From Maribellus maritimus (GTDB lineage Bacteria > Bacteroidota > Bacteroidia > Bacteroidales > Prolixibacteraceae): a stretch of DNA of 64,000 bases. The translations under genes were made by a program, and so were the position numbers. The notes under the pieces were generated by a model. That model was given only the letters and a program-made list of their open reading frames with translations. It searched no databases and was not told where the DNA came from. The DNA is taken from assembly GCF_022267315.1 (NCBI RefSeq), contig NZ_JAIKLE010000009.1, positions 124,001 to 188,000 on the forward strand, read 5' to 3'. Each line of letters starts with the position of its first letter. The first letter of the stretch is position 1. Shown in pieces: positions 53,568-61,130 of the stretch.

Positions 53568-53861
53568 CTAACCTCCAATTTGTACTGTTGGATCTCCTGC
53601 GATTATTGAACCTCCATGCGCGGTTAAATCTCCCATTCGGGCAGCAGGTTTTCCTCCAATTAAAACCGTTGCAGAGCCTTGAACAATGGTATCAGGTGGG
53701 CCGGTGCAAATGGCCATATCGCCCACTACTGCGGCCGGCATTCCGCCTATAAGCACTGTTGGCACTCCGGGTGAAATAATTGGCCCGCCAACATGTGGGA
53801 CTCCGCCCGGATTTACCATCGGACAGGTGTGCATATCTGTTAATCGCGCTGCTGCTCCCAT
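53568..53861 (-). CDS. PAAR-domain spike tip protein
   Basis: This 97-aa protein is a PAAR repeat that caps the VgrG-like spike. The start MGAAARLTDMHTCPMVNPGGVPHVGGPI and the repeated VLIGGMPAAVVGDM / VLIGGKPAARMGDL pattern are typical. The conserved His and Cys residues (MHTCP, VPHVG, CTGP, AHGG) are the zinc site of the family. It ends with VQIGG and has no C-terminal extension, so it carries no fused effector. It lies two bases after the spike gene. Confidence 0.95.
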   Translation of the reverse strand: MGAAARLTDMHTCPMVNPGGVPHVGGPIISPGVPTVLIGGMPAAVVGDMAICTGPPDTIVQGSATVLIGGKPAARMGDLTAHGGSIIAGDPTVQIGG

Positions 53862-53863
53862 AA

Positions 53864-55612
53864 TTAATTAATTTGAACGATTGAACCTTTTATCACTGCA
53901 TTTGCACTGGTTGAAACTTCTGCACCGGCAGAACCTTCTGCTTTAAACTGTGCTCCTGCCTTTAGTTCGACATTTGTGCTGCTTTCCATTTTCATGTCGG
54001 TGGAAGATTTATAATTGATTTCCGACGCGCTTTCTATGGTAATTCCGTTGGAATCCATTTGAATAAAATTGCCGTTTTCGTCTTCCAGCTTTATTCCGCC
54101 TTCATCATCGCTGATTACCATTTTATTTCCGTTAGGTGTTTCCAGTGTCACACTCACTTCATCATCGTTAAAAATGAATTTCATCTCACTGCGGGTCACA
54201 AAACCTTTTTCATGGTTATCATCAGATGCTGCTATCGGTGCAGGTTTAGCACTGCTATTCATCATTCCCAAAACAATAGCATCGTTCGGGCTTCCGTTAA
54301 TAAACCCGACAATTACTTCGTCTCCGATTTCCGGCCTAAAAAAAGAACCACGATTTTCACCGGCATCGAGTGTTGCCACCCGCGCCCAAATTCCGTCAAC
54401 TTCATTGTCGACAATTGGCAACCTGACCAAAATACGGTCTTCACCATCAGGGTCATTTTCCAATTGTGTAACAATTCCAATCTGCAATCCATTAACAGCT
54501 GCAAGTAACCCAGCTGCTGGCTGATCATTGATATCAAAGGTTTCGGTAAACCATTTTGGATTGATCCCAAACTCAGCGTCTACTGTCCAGTTTCCTTCTG
54601 TTATCTGATGGCGAACGGCGGAGATGTAAACTTTGCCATTAAAGCGGTCGCCAACGCCTTCCAACTGAATAGTAGTATTTGGTTTCACTGCCGGAACTCC
54701 CTGAAATTTTATCTTACCTCTTGTTTTTGAAAGTTGATTAAAAAGCGATTTTGCATCTGCCCACTCTTGTAATTCAACATCGGGAGCGCCGCCTCCGCTT
54801 TTTAATTCCAGGTTTTCCAAATTTATTACTGCAGCCAAATCATCAACTGAAATATTTCCGTTTAGATTTACTGAAGCATCGTTCGCTTCAATTTCCAGCA
54901 ACTCCTGATCAGAAAAATTCCAGCCATAAGAAGTTACTTTTTGGAATTGATTTCGCGCATCCATTTCCGCATCGAACTCTAAAAGTGTAGCACCAAACGA
55001 AACCGTTTCCACAACGTCTTGCTCAACATCGGGCTTTTTAACGGTAATTTTTCCATCGTCCACAATTAACACCTTCCCGTTTGCCTGCGCACGGGTTACA
55101 CAAAAATCCCAGTCGGATACATTGTACTGAACCAATTCGCGATGATTGACATTGGTTGACTCTACATCTTTTTCCAATCCATACGAATTGATAATTTCTT
55201 CAATAATATCGCTGTCGGTACTTTCGTAGAAATACTTATTTTTTCGTCCAATGCTGAGTTTAACTGCCTTATCTTTGCATTCAACAATTAAATACGACTG
55301 GCTGGAACGAATTTTCAGATTGTGTTTAATAACCAAACCTTTAAAAACCGTTTCCTCATCGGAATGATAGCCTGCCTTAATTTCCACTTCCTTACCGGGA
55401 ACAAAGAGTTCATCGTTACTCAGTTTGAAATCCTGCGATACCGGGTCTCCATCCATCAAAATAATTTTTGCCGTTGGAATCCGGTTAATTTCCTTCTCAA
55501 CAACAACATTCATTACCTGAAAGGATTTTGAAAGTTCTTCTCCATCGACCAAAATTTTATGTGTAACCAGGTCAGCAGAATGTGACGTATTTATAACTCG
55601 TTGTTCTGGCAT
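53864..55612 (-). CDS. VgrG-like spike protein (Afp8-like)
   Basis: This 582-aa protein forms the central spike. The N-terminal about 340 residues are gp27-like (KIILMDGDPVSQDFKLSNDELFVPGKEVEIKAGY ... FKGLVIKHNLKIRSSQSYLIVECKDKAVKLS). The gp5-like OB fold is at about 375-450 (GIVTQLENDPDGEDRILVRLPIVDNEVDGIWARVATLDAG ... RPEIGDEVIVGF). The C-terminal beta-helix (about 480-582: KMVISDDEGGIKLEDENGNFIQMDSNG ... GAEVSTSANAVIKGSIVQ) carries the PAAR tip. No C-terminal toxin is fused. Its ATG overlaps the LysM gene stop by one base. Confidence 0.93.
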   Translation of the reverse strand: MPEQRVINTSHSADLVTHKILVDGEELSKSFQVMNVVVEKEINRIPTAKIILMDGDPVSQDFKLSNDELFVPGKEVEIKAGYHSDEETVFKGLVIKHNLKIRSSQSYLIVECKDKAVKLSIGRKNKYFYESTDSDIIEEIINSYGLEKDVESTNVNHRELVQYNVSDWDFCVTRAQANGKVLIVDDGKITVKKPDVEQDVVETVSFGATLLEFDAEMDARNQFQKVTSYGWNFSDQELLEIEANDASVNLNGNISVDDLAAVINLENLELKSGGGAPDVELQEWADAKSLFNQLSKTRGKIKFQGVPAVKPNTTIQLEGVGDRFNGKVYISAVRHQITEGNWTVDAEFGINPKWFTETFDINDQPAAGLLAAVNGLQIGIVTQLENDPDGEDRILVRLPIVDNEVDGIWARVATLDAGENRGSFFRPEIGDEVIVGFINGSPNDAIVLGMMNSSAKPAPIAASDDNHEKGFVTRSEMKFIFNDDEVSVTLETPNGNKMVISDDEGGIKLEDENGNFIQMDSNGITIESASEINYKSSTDMKMESSTNVELKAGAQFKAEGSAGAEVSTSANAVIKGSIVQIN

Positions 55613-56328
55613 TATTTTGCTTTTTGTATGGGTGGAAAAAAGATAGACTGTCCGGTTTCAAGCTTTCTGAAATTGGTGATGTTATTCGCTTTTGCCACTT
55701 CGAGGTAATATTTTGAATCGCCGTAAATACGAAATGCCATTAATGGAAGCGTGTCGCCATCTTTCACAATCCGAACGTGCGTCAAATCAGGCGAATTGTT
55801 GTTTTCCATTGCCACCCGCAGGTCGTCTTCAACAAAACCCTTAAATTTTGCTTTAGCTACCGCCCTCAGTGGTGTTCCGTCTGATTTAAACAGCTTAAAG
55901 GTGACATCCATTTCACTGAGTGTTCCTTTAAAAAGAAGCGTTCCCCACGAAATAATCAGGTAATTGGGTTTGTGTTCATCGCCATTATAATCAAGTACAA
56001 CTTTTTTGAATTGTTCAATATCGTCGATGATTCCGCCACCTTCGTCTTTGAATATTTTATCGTCGGAACTCCCGGCAGCACCGTAATCAGTTATTACACC
56101 GGTTCTGTCAAAAACAAATTCCAGATCCAAATCCTCCGGCAAAGCCTTGTTAAAGCGAGGTGAAGCTGCACTTGTCCCGGAAGCCTGATCATCATTCTGT
56201 TCAATTTTATATTTGAATTTATAGGTTTCAGGATTTAGCATTGTTCGAAACTCGCCTTCAGAAACTTCTTCTGAAAACCGCTCGTCTTTATATGCTTTTA
56301 TCTGCAGTTTTATCAATTCTCCACTCAT
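55612..56328 (-). CDS. eCIS tube/baseplate adaptor with LysM (Afp7-like)
   Basis: This 238-aa protein has an N-terminal CIS-tube-like domain (SGELIKLQIKAYKDERFSEEVSEGEFRTMLNPETYKFKYKIEQ ... LDLEFVFDRTGVITDY) and a LysM domain at about 185-238 (HVRIVKDGDTLPLMAFRIYGDSKYYLEVAKANNITNFRKLETGQSIFFPPI). In Afp7/Pvc7 and T4 gp53-like proteins the LysM joins spike or tube to the wedge, and need not touch peptidoglycan. It lies one base after the DUF5908 microprotein and overlaps the spike gene. Confidence 0.9.
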   Translation of the reverse strand: MSGELIKLQIKAYKDERFSEEVSEGEFRTMLNPETYKFKYKIEQNDDQASGTSAASPRFNKALPEDLDLEFVFDRTGVITDYGAAGSSDDKIFKDEGGGIIDDIEQFKKVVLDYNGDEHKPNYLIISWGTLLFKGTLSEMDVTFKLFKSDGTPLRAVAKAKFKGFVEDDLRVAMENNNSPDLTHVRIVKDGDTLPLMAFRIYGDSKYYLEVAKANNITNFRKLETGQSIFFPPIQKAK

Positions 56329-56329
56329 T

Positions 56330-56488
56330 TTAACGCTCCTTATTTTTCGACAGAATTTCCATTACCTGCTCCACACAAGCCGCAATAATTTTATCCTTTT
56401 CATTTTTTTGATTTTGAACCGGATCAGATGATTGCGGTTTGTCATCCACATTTATTTTGATATGCAATTCTTTAATCTCAATAGGCAT
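56330..56488 (-). CDS. DUF5908-like eCIS microprotein
   Basis: This 52-aa protein begins MPIEIKELHIKINVDD; a longer frame of 67 aa starts inside the tube gene and is not needed. The MPIEI(K/R)EL(H/V)I(K/R) start and the helical QVMEILSKNKER end match the DUF5908 family, which is found in Bacteroidota eCIS loci. It has a short acidic/polar middle (KPQSSDPVQNQKNEKDK). Its stop lies one base before the LysM gene, and its ATG is adjacent to the end of the second tube gene. The function is unknown; by position it may be a small baseplate or tube-adaptor part. Confidence 0.75.
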   Translation of the reverse strand: MPIEIKELHIKINVDDKPQSSDPVQNQKNEKDKIIAACVEQVMEILSKNKER

Positions 56489-56489
56489 T

Positions 56490-56921
56490 TTACTGAATTT
56501 TAAAATAGTTGTAGGCCAACTCAATCGTTTCAATTACCAATTTACTTTCTTCGGCATTAAAATCGGCGACAACCCATTTCAATGGGTATGCATGAACGAT
56601 ATTCCACACCATTAAAGGTTCATGTTCTTCGTTCAGTAAACTAATGGTAATATTAGTAGGTGTAATGTTAAAATCCTCCACTGCCTCCCTGCACCATTTA
56701 ATAAGCGAAGAATCAGTTACAAGGCCGCGTTTTAAAATCAAATTAGGGAAACTGGTTCTCACCGGGAGTTTGTGCTTAAAACGGTTTTCTCCCCCTTCAG
56801 CAATTTCTTCGGTGGCAAGTTCGATGGTTAACCCCGACACCGACTGAAATTCAAATTCACTCTTCAGATTGGCAAATTCAACCTTAAAATGAAAACCTAC
56901 CGGAGGATAATAATTCGCCAT
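56490..56921 (-). CDS. gp19-like tube protein (second copy)
   Basis: This 143-aa inner-tube protein belongs to the T4 gp19/Hcp-like fold. The segments are MANYYPPVGFHFKVEFANLKSEFEFQSVSGLTIELATEEIAEGG, FPNLILKRGLVTDSSLIKWCREAV and ITISLLNEEHEPLMVWNIVHAYPLKWVVADFNA. It is a diverged paralogue of the tube protein just upstream (three-base gap). In Afp, one paralogue makes the main tube and a second makes the tube start at the baseplate. This copy, next to the baseplate genes, may be the tube initiator. Confidence 0.93.
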   Translation of the reverse strand: MANYYPPVGFHFKVEFANLKSEFEFQSVSGLTIELATEEIAEGGENRFKHKLPVRTSFPNLILKRGLVTDSSLIKWCREAVEDFNITPTNITISLLNEEHEPLMVWNIVHAYPLKWVVADFNAEESKLVIETIELAYNYFKIQ

Positions 56922-56924
56922 TTT

Positions 56925-57359
56925 TTATTCGTTTTGAATGGTTAAACCTTCGTGTACCAATTCCAAAGTTTCGATGGCGACTTCACTACCGTCAGCTTTT
57001 AAATCAGTTGACTGAACTTTTAAAGGCCATGCGTTTTTTAACTTCCATGTAATTACCGGTTCATGTTCTTCATTTAGCAAGCTGATGGTAATATCGCGGC
57101 GTTCAATGGTATTTAGTTTCACTGTATTCCACCAGTTGTAATATTCATTGTCGGTGGCAAATGTTCCGCGTTTCAATGTAATATTGCTAAATTTTTGCAT
57201 TCCCGGCATTTTTACTTTTGAATACTCGGGACTTGCCCCGTGCCTGTATTCTATTACTTCTGTTTCCACATCCAATCCGGAAACTTCGGTAAATCCTATT
57301 TTTGTTCCACCCCATTCAACCTGAAAGTGGAATTTGACCAATGGATAATTTGTAGCCAT
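56925..57359 (-). CDS. gp19-like tube protein (first copy)
   Basis: This 144-aa inner-tube subunit shows MATNYPLVKFHFQVEWGGTKIGFTEVSGLDVETEVIEYRHG, KVKMPGMQKFSNITLKRGTFATDNEYYNWWN and ITISLLNEEHEPVITWKLKNAWPLKVQSTDLKADGSEVAIETLELVHEGLTI. These are the conserved parts of the gp19 family. It lies 27 bases after the sheath gene and directly before the second copy. It probably makes the main tube, but relative amounts are not visible in sequence. Confidence 0.95.
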   Translation of the reverse strand: MATNYPLVKFHFQVEWGGTKIGFTEVSGLDVETEVIEYRHGASPEYSKVKMPGMQKFSNITLKRGTFATDNEYYNWWNTVKLNTIERRDITISLLNEEHEPVITWKLKNAWPLKVQSTDLKADGSEVAIETLELVHEGLTIQNE

Positions 57360-57386
57360 AACACTATTTTTTTAATTTTTTACTGA

Positions 57387-59300
57387 TTAAGATTCCTGCA
57401 TTTTGTGTGAAAACTTGAGAATAATGAATTCAGCAGGACGAACAACCGCCATACCGATTTCGACATGCATATATCCGTTTAGAATATCCTGGGCAGTCAT
57501 GGTTTGTCCTAAACCAACACGTACATAATACGCCTGATCGGGTTTTGCCCCGGCTAATGCGCCAGCTCTCCATTGCAGTGAAAGGAAATTCTCAATCATT
57601 GCACGGATTTTCACCCATGTATTAGCATCGTTGGGTTCAAAAACAAATTGAGCCGTAGCTTTTTTAACCGACTCTTCCACCATATTGAAAAAGCGACGAA
57701 CAGGCACGTAACGCCATTCATTGTCATTTCCGGCCAGTGTGCGGGCTCCCCAAATTAATGTACCTTTCCCTACAAAAGGACGAATCGCATTTACCGATTT
57801 TCCGGCAACTGTATCCACATTCAAACTTGCCTGATCTTCATGAGTAATGTAAACAGCTGGCCCTTTTACTGATGCTATACTTACATTTGCCGGAGCTTTC
57901 CATACGCCGCGGTTATTATCCACCATTGCGTAAATTCCAACAACAGCGCCACTGGGCGGAAGAACTACACCCTGCTGTCCAATAGCGTTTACAATCCCTT
58001 TGTAAACCGGATCGGTTTGAAACAAAGTATCTGTTCTTTCTTTATAAATTGTTTCCAGTTCATCATAAAATGAATTAAAAAGCGCGGTTAAATTTGCCAG
58101 CAAAGCACGGAAATAAGGTGCTGCGCTTGCTGCAGTTTGTGTTGCCTGGAAAATATTATTATCATCGGTGGCAGGTGCGGCAAAAGTTAGTGGTGCAAAA
58201 TCAGTATTAAAATCATTTCCAATTAAAGGTGCATCCCAGGTTGGAGATGGTGCATCGCTGTTTGCCGACTGACTGAAATGATTGTAATCAAATAGCAAGG
58301 TAAGCAACTGGTGAAAATCTCCATCGGCTTCCACATAACTGCTAAAAGTTGCAGACGCAGAGTCAGTGGTTCCGTTGTCCGCAAAAGTCAATGCAAAAAA
58401 GTCCTGAAAAAACTGGTACAAATCACCGGCTGCGCTACCCAGTTGTGGCCGACTGGTAATATCTCCCATCGTTGGTACCGTTACCGATGATTTTGCGTCA
58501 ATGTCTAAACTTATGTTTTCGATAGAACTCACCAATGCAGTATTAAACAGGCTGGTGATATTGGCAACGGGTGCTCCGTTTTTTGTGTAGGTTCCACCAA
58601 CAATCGTATCATAATTCACATTAAACGGAAGCGTAGTTTTCAAAAACGGATAATAGGCTGCCCCGTATTTCAAGTAATTCATTCCCACGTTATCTCTGAA
58701 ATCAGCAACCGGATCGTCTGAGGCAGTAATTTCCTGATCACCATCAACAATATCCATCACAGCAAAACGATCCTGTAATTTATTACACTGTTTTAACATA
58801 GCAGCATGAATGGCTCCTGCTTTATCAAGAGCCAGATGAACCGTTTCAGGAATTACCAGCAAAGTTGGCAAATCCTCTTTTTCCAGTGAATTCAATCCGC
58901 TTAACAATTCTGAATCGCTAACACCAGTGGTATCGGTGTTAAATGCGCCAACCGAAACAATGTAACAATCTCCACCTCCGTTGGCATAAAACATACGAAC
59001 AGAGTCATACAACAAATTGATACTTTCAATATTTGTCTTCTTTACGGAATTGTCTGAGTTTAATTCAATTTCAAGAGTTGTAGGTTCAGGAGCTCCTCCA
59101 AAATAAAATTCGTATTCGGGAAGAGAACCTATTTTAACAGGTTTTACAATGCTTTCTGCATGATAATCCACACCGTCAACGACGGCGGCTTTCGTATATC
59201 CCACAAAAGCGGGTATAGCTGTCTCAACTTGCGCTACCGACGGCGGAAACTTTGAAATTTCCTCGACATAAACGCCTGGTGTTTTGTACGAAGTTGCCAT
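57387..59300 (-). CDS. Contractile sheath protein with about 200-residue insertion
   Basis: This 637-aa protein is the sheath. The N-terminal handshake region is MATSYKTPGVYVEEISKFPPSVAQVETAIPAFVGYTKAAV. The core contains PTLLVIPETVHL and MNYLKYGAAYYPFLK, then GVVLPPSGAVVGIYAMVDNNRGVWKAPANVSI. The C-terminal block is TWVKIRAMIENFLSLQWRAGALAGAKPDQAYYVRVGLGQTMTAQDILNGYMHVEIGMAVVRPAEFIILKF. Between about residues 240 and 440 lies a Ser/Ala/Asp/Thr-rich insertion without sheath motifs. Single-copy sheaths occur in several Bacteroidota systems, whereas Afp/PVC have two or three paralogues. Confidence 0.95.
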   Translation of the reverse strand: MATSYKTPGVYVEEISKFPPSVAQVETAIPAFVGYTKAAVVDGVDYHAESIVKPVKIGSLPEYEFYFGGAPEPTTLEIELNSDNSVKKTNIESINLLYDSVRMFYANGGGDCYIVSVGAFNTDTTGVSDSELLSGLNSLEKEDLPTLLVIPETVHLALDKAGAIHAAMLKQCNKLQDRFAVMDIVDGDQEITASDDPVADFRDNVGMNYLKYGAAYYPFLKTTLPFNVNYDTIVGGTYTKNGAPVANITSLFNTALVSSIENISLDIDAKSSVTVPTMGDITSRPQLGSAAGDLYQFFQDFFALTFADNGTTDSASATFSSYVEADGDFHQLLTLLFDYNHFSQSANSDAPSPTWDAPLIGNDFNTDFAPLTFAAPATDDNNIFQATQTAASAAPYFRALLANLTALFNSFYDELETIYKERTDTLFQTDPVYKGIVNAIGQQGVVLPPSGAVVGIYAMVDNNRGVWKAPANVSIASVKGPAVYITHEDQASLNVDTVAGKSVNAIRPFVGKGTLIWGARTLAGNDNEWRYVPVRRFFNMVEESVKKATAQFVFEPNDANTWVKIRAMIENFLSLQWRAGALAGAKPDQAYYVRVGLGQTMTAQDILNGYMHVEIGMAVVRPAEFIILKFSHKMQES

Positions 59301-59317
59301 AATTTAAATTTTTAGTT

Positions 59318-60193
59318 TTACATGTATATTTCTGAGTAATAATTATTGTTTGGTATATCAGGTTTTAGTGCCCGCACTCCGGGATTGGGAAGTTCAACTC
59401 CACCTAATTCAATGGAAATAAATCCATTTTGAGTGAGTGGATGAACTGATTTGGTGATTAAAACCTTCGAATTACCATTTTCTTTTTTTACATCGTCACC
59501 TCCTGTTACAGTCTGGTTATCTTCGAAAATATAGCGCCACGTGGTTTCCCTGTTTTTTAGATTGATGTCAAACGATTGTGAAGGTTCAGGAATTTTGTTT
59601 TGCGCATTTGTGATGTCCAGTGAGTTGTTATCTGCTTTTACAAAAATGCGAATCAGGCCCAGAAGATTCATTTTTTCTGAATCCTTTAATTTCTCCATTT
59701 CATCCTCAAAACTATCTTCGGAAAGAATAAAGTCTTCATCAACATGAAAATTGCCAGCAGCTTTATCAACTAAAGGGAAACTGTTCGGTTCTGTGTTCAA
59801 ACGGCGGTTTGACAAATAATATAACTTACCGGCATTTTCGATCTTTAAATCGGTATAATTATAAAACCCGGAATCTTTTGTTTTAAACAAAAAGGTAAAA
59901 GCCAGTTCGTCTTCGAGTGCAATGAAAGGTTCATCTTCATCATCACCGGTAACTTTACTCCAAACAGAAAAACCGGTTTCAGATGCTTTAAAAACCAGAT
60001 TGTATCCTTTTATTACCTGTTGAGTTTTTGCGTCGGGCTGAATTCTGAAAACAGTATTGACATCATATAAATTTAACTGAACTTTTTTCTCGTTGTCCGT
60101 CATCGATTTATATTCCGCCGTACCTTTATTCAAAAAATAAAGATGAAGAATATTCACTTTAAAAAGTGGCATATATTTTACGGAAAAAGCCAT
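59318..60193 (-). CDS. Unknown 291-aa protein between terminator and sheath genes
   Basis: This protein begins MAFSVKYMPLFKVNILHLYFLNKGTAEYKSM and is rich in beta-strand-like segments (GYNLVFKASETGFSVWSKVTG, FTFLFKTKDSGFYNYTDL, WRYIFEDNQTV, GFISIELGGVELPNPG). There is no signal peptide, membrane helix or enzyme motif. The gene abuts the DUF4255 stop with no gap and precedes the sheath by 17 bases, so it is likely to be a structural or cap-related part. I do not recognise a named family. It may act as a cap adaptor, but this rests only on position next to the Pvc16-like gene. Confidence 0.75.
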   Translation of the reverse strand: MAFSVKYMPLFKVNILHLYFLNKGTAEYKSMTDNEKKVQLNLYDVNTVFRIQPDAKTQQVIKGYNLVFKASETGFSVWSKVTGDDEDEPFIALEDELAFTFLFKTKDSGFYNYTDLKIENAGKLYYLSNRRLNTEPNSFPLVDKAAGNFHVDEDFILSEDSFEDEMEKLKDSEKMNLLGLIRIFVKADNNSLDITNAQNKIPEPSQSFDINLKNRETTWRYIFEDNQTVTGGDDVKKENGNSKVLITKSVHPLTQNGFISIELGGVELPNPGVRALKPDIPNNNYYSEIYM

Positions 60194-60787
60194 TTACAAT
60201 ATATCTTTTAAATCTCCACCAACATGAGTAATTACTTCTGACGCAGAGAGTTTTTTATCTTGTTTAATTTGAATAATTTGTACTTTATACATAACCGACG
60301 GTAACTGCCGGCCACCGAGAGTTCCCCAAATATTGTTGAGTTCTTCAAATCCGGGAGTGTACATTTCCAAAATAAATTTGAAATATTCCAGCACATCGAG
60401 GGAAACATTGGTACGGTTGTATACCGTGTTGCCCGAAGTAAAAACCTTTTTACCCTGAAAAAACTCGATTACCCGCGAAATACTTCGCAATGATTTATCG
60501 TAGGTGTCGCAATTAGCGCTAAACAGAACATATAAGTTGAGGTTTACAGGAGGATTAAAATATTCAGTTTTATTGTTACTGATTTTGTAGCTGGGAACAT
60601 TTTTAAGAGTCGATTCTTCTTCCAGTCGTACAAGTGTCATGACAACTTTATCCTCTACTTTTGTTGCATCATCGCTGCCCGACTCCCACAATGCAATGTT
60701 ATCCAGTGTTATAATCTTTCCCAGTCCTGTTTTGACAAAATAGGCTTCTACCTGTTCTTTTAATATTTGTAAGGTGTCGTAAATCAT
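60194..60787 (-). CDS. DUF4255 tube terminator/cap protein (Afp16/Pvc16-like)
   Basis: This 197-aa protein opens the operon. The N-terminus MIYDTLQILKEQVEAYF, the IALWESGSDDATKVEDKVVMTLVRLEEE block and FNPPVNLNLYVLFSANCDTYDKSLRSISRVIEFFQGKKVF are diagnostic of DUF4255. The C-terminal GVEE...NIWGTLGGRQLPSVMYKV-type segment is also visible. Afp16 caps the tube and helps set its length. The ATG at 60787 is preceded by a 343-base gap with no gene, which should contain the operon promoter. The unknown 291-aa gene starts directly after its stop. Confidence 0.93.
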   Translation of the reverse strand: MIYDTLQILKEQVEAYFVKTGLGKIITLDNIALWESGSDDATKVEDKVVMTLVRLEEESTLKNVPSYKISNNKTEYFNPPVNLNLYVLFSANCDTYDKSLRSISRVIEFFQGKKVFTSGNTVYNRTNVSLDVLEYFKFILEMYTPGFEELNNIWGTLGGRQLPSVMYKVQIIQIKQDKKLSASEVITHVGGDLKDIL

Positions 60788-61130
60788 TTAAAGTCTATTC
60801 TCAGCTGTCTATTTCCAAATACCCGTCAGATCTTATTTTGATTTACACGCAGACAGACATAAAAATCCTACATTAAGACCCAAAAATCTTAAATAATAGA
60901 ACTTTTTACAGTAAAACTGATTTTACTTTTGATTCTATTTCGCGTCTCTCGAAAATTTTTATCTAAACCCGAAAGTTTAGAATGATCTAATGGTTTCGCT
61001 ATACAAGTTACGACTTAATATATAACAAGTCAATGCCTATTCTTAAATCAATTCTAAGCAATACTTATTAAAGACTATAAAACAATCACTTAGAAAAAAA
61101 AAAGATTAAAATACTTTTAACTGAAAATAT
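60788..61130. promoter_or_regulatory. Gene-free leader between dacB-like and eCIS genes, with short inverted repeats
   Basis: This 343-base stretch should hold the eCIS promoter on the minus strand and the end of the dacB-like transcript. I found no exact TAnnTTTG element. Visible inverted repeats include TCTAAAC at 60962-60968 with GTTTAGA at 60975-60981, and a GACTT...AAGTC pair near 61011-61031. A GTAAAA...TTTTAC palindrome lies near 60910. None is a known operator. Confidence 0.3.

Larger units (their letters stand above)
34629..60787 (-). other. Extracellular contractile injection system (eCIS) operon, about 26 kb
   Basis: Nineteen genes on one strand are separated by gaps of 0-102 bases or short overlaps. 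Together they encode every core part of an Afp/PVC-type contractile particle: terminator, sheath, two tubes, tube-spike adaptor, spike, PAAR tip, gp25, two large wedge proteins, tape measure and AAA+ ATPase, with candidate cargos between the last two. There is no capsid, terminase, portal, integrase or lysis cassette, and no T6SS membrane complex or ClpV. The first gene (DUF4255) and the last (AAA+ ATPase) bracket the locus. Confidence 0.93.

Noticed and set aside
34629-60787. Prophage
   Set aside because: Tail-like genes are complete, but no capsid, portal, terminase, integrase or lysis-holin gene is present; a Pvc16/Pvc15 pair and DUF4157 proteins fit eCIS.
34629-60787. Classical type VI secretion system
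   Set aside because: There is no TssJ, TssL, TssM or ClpV, and the tube and sheath proteins are of the gp19 and single long sheath type.
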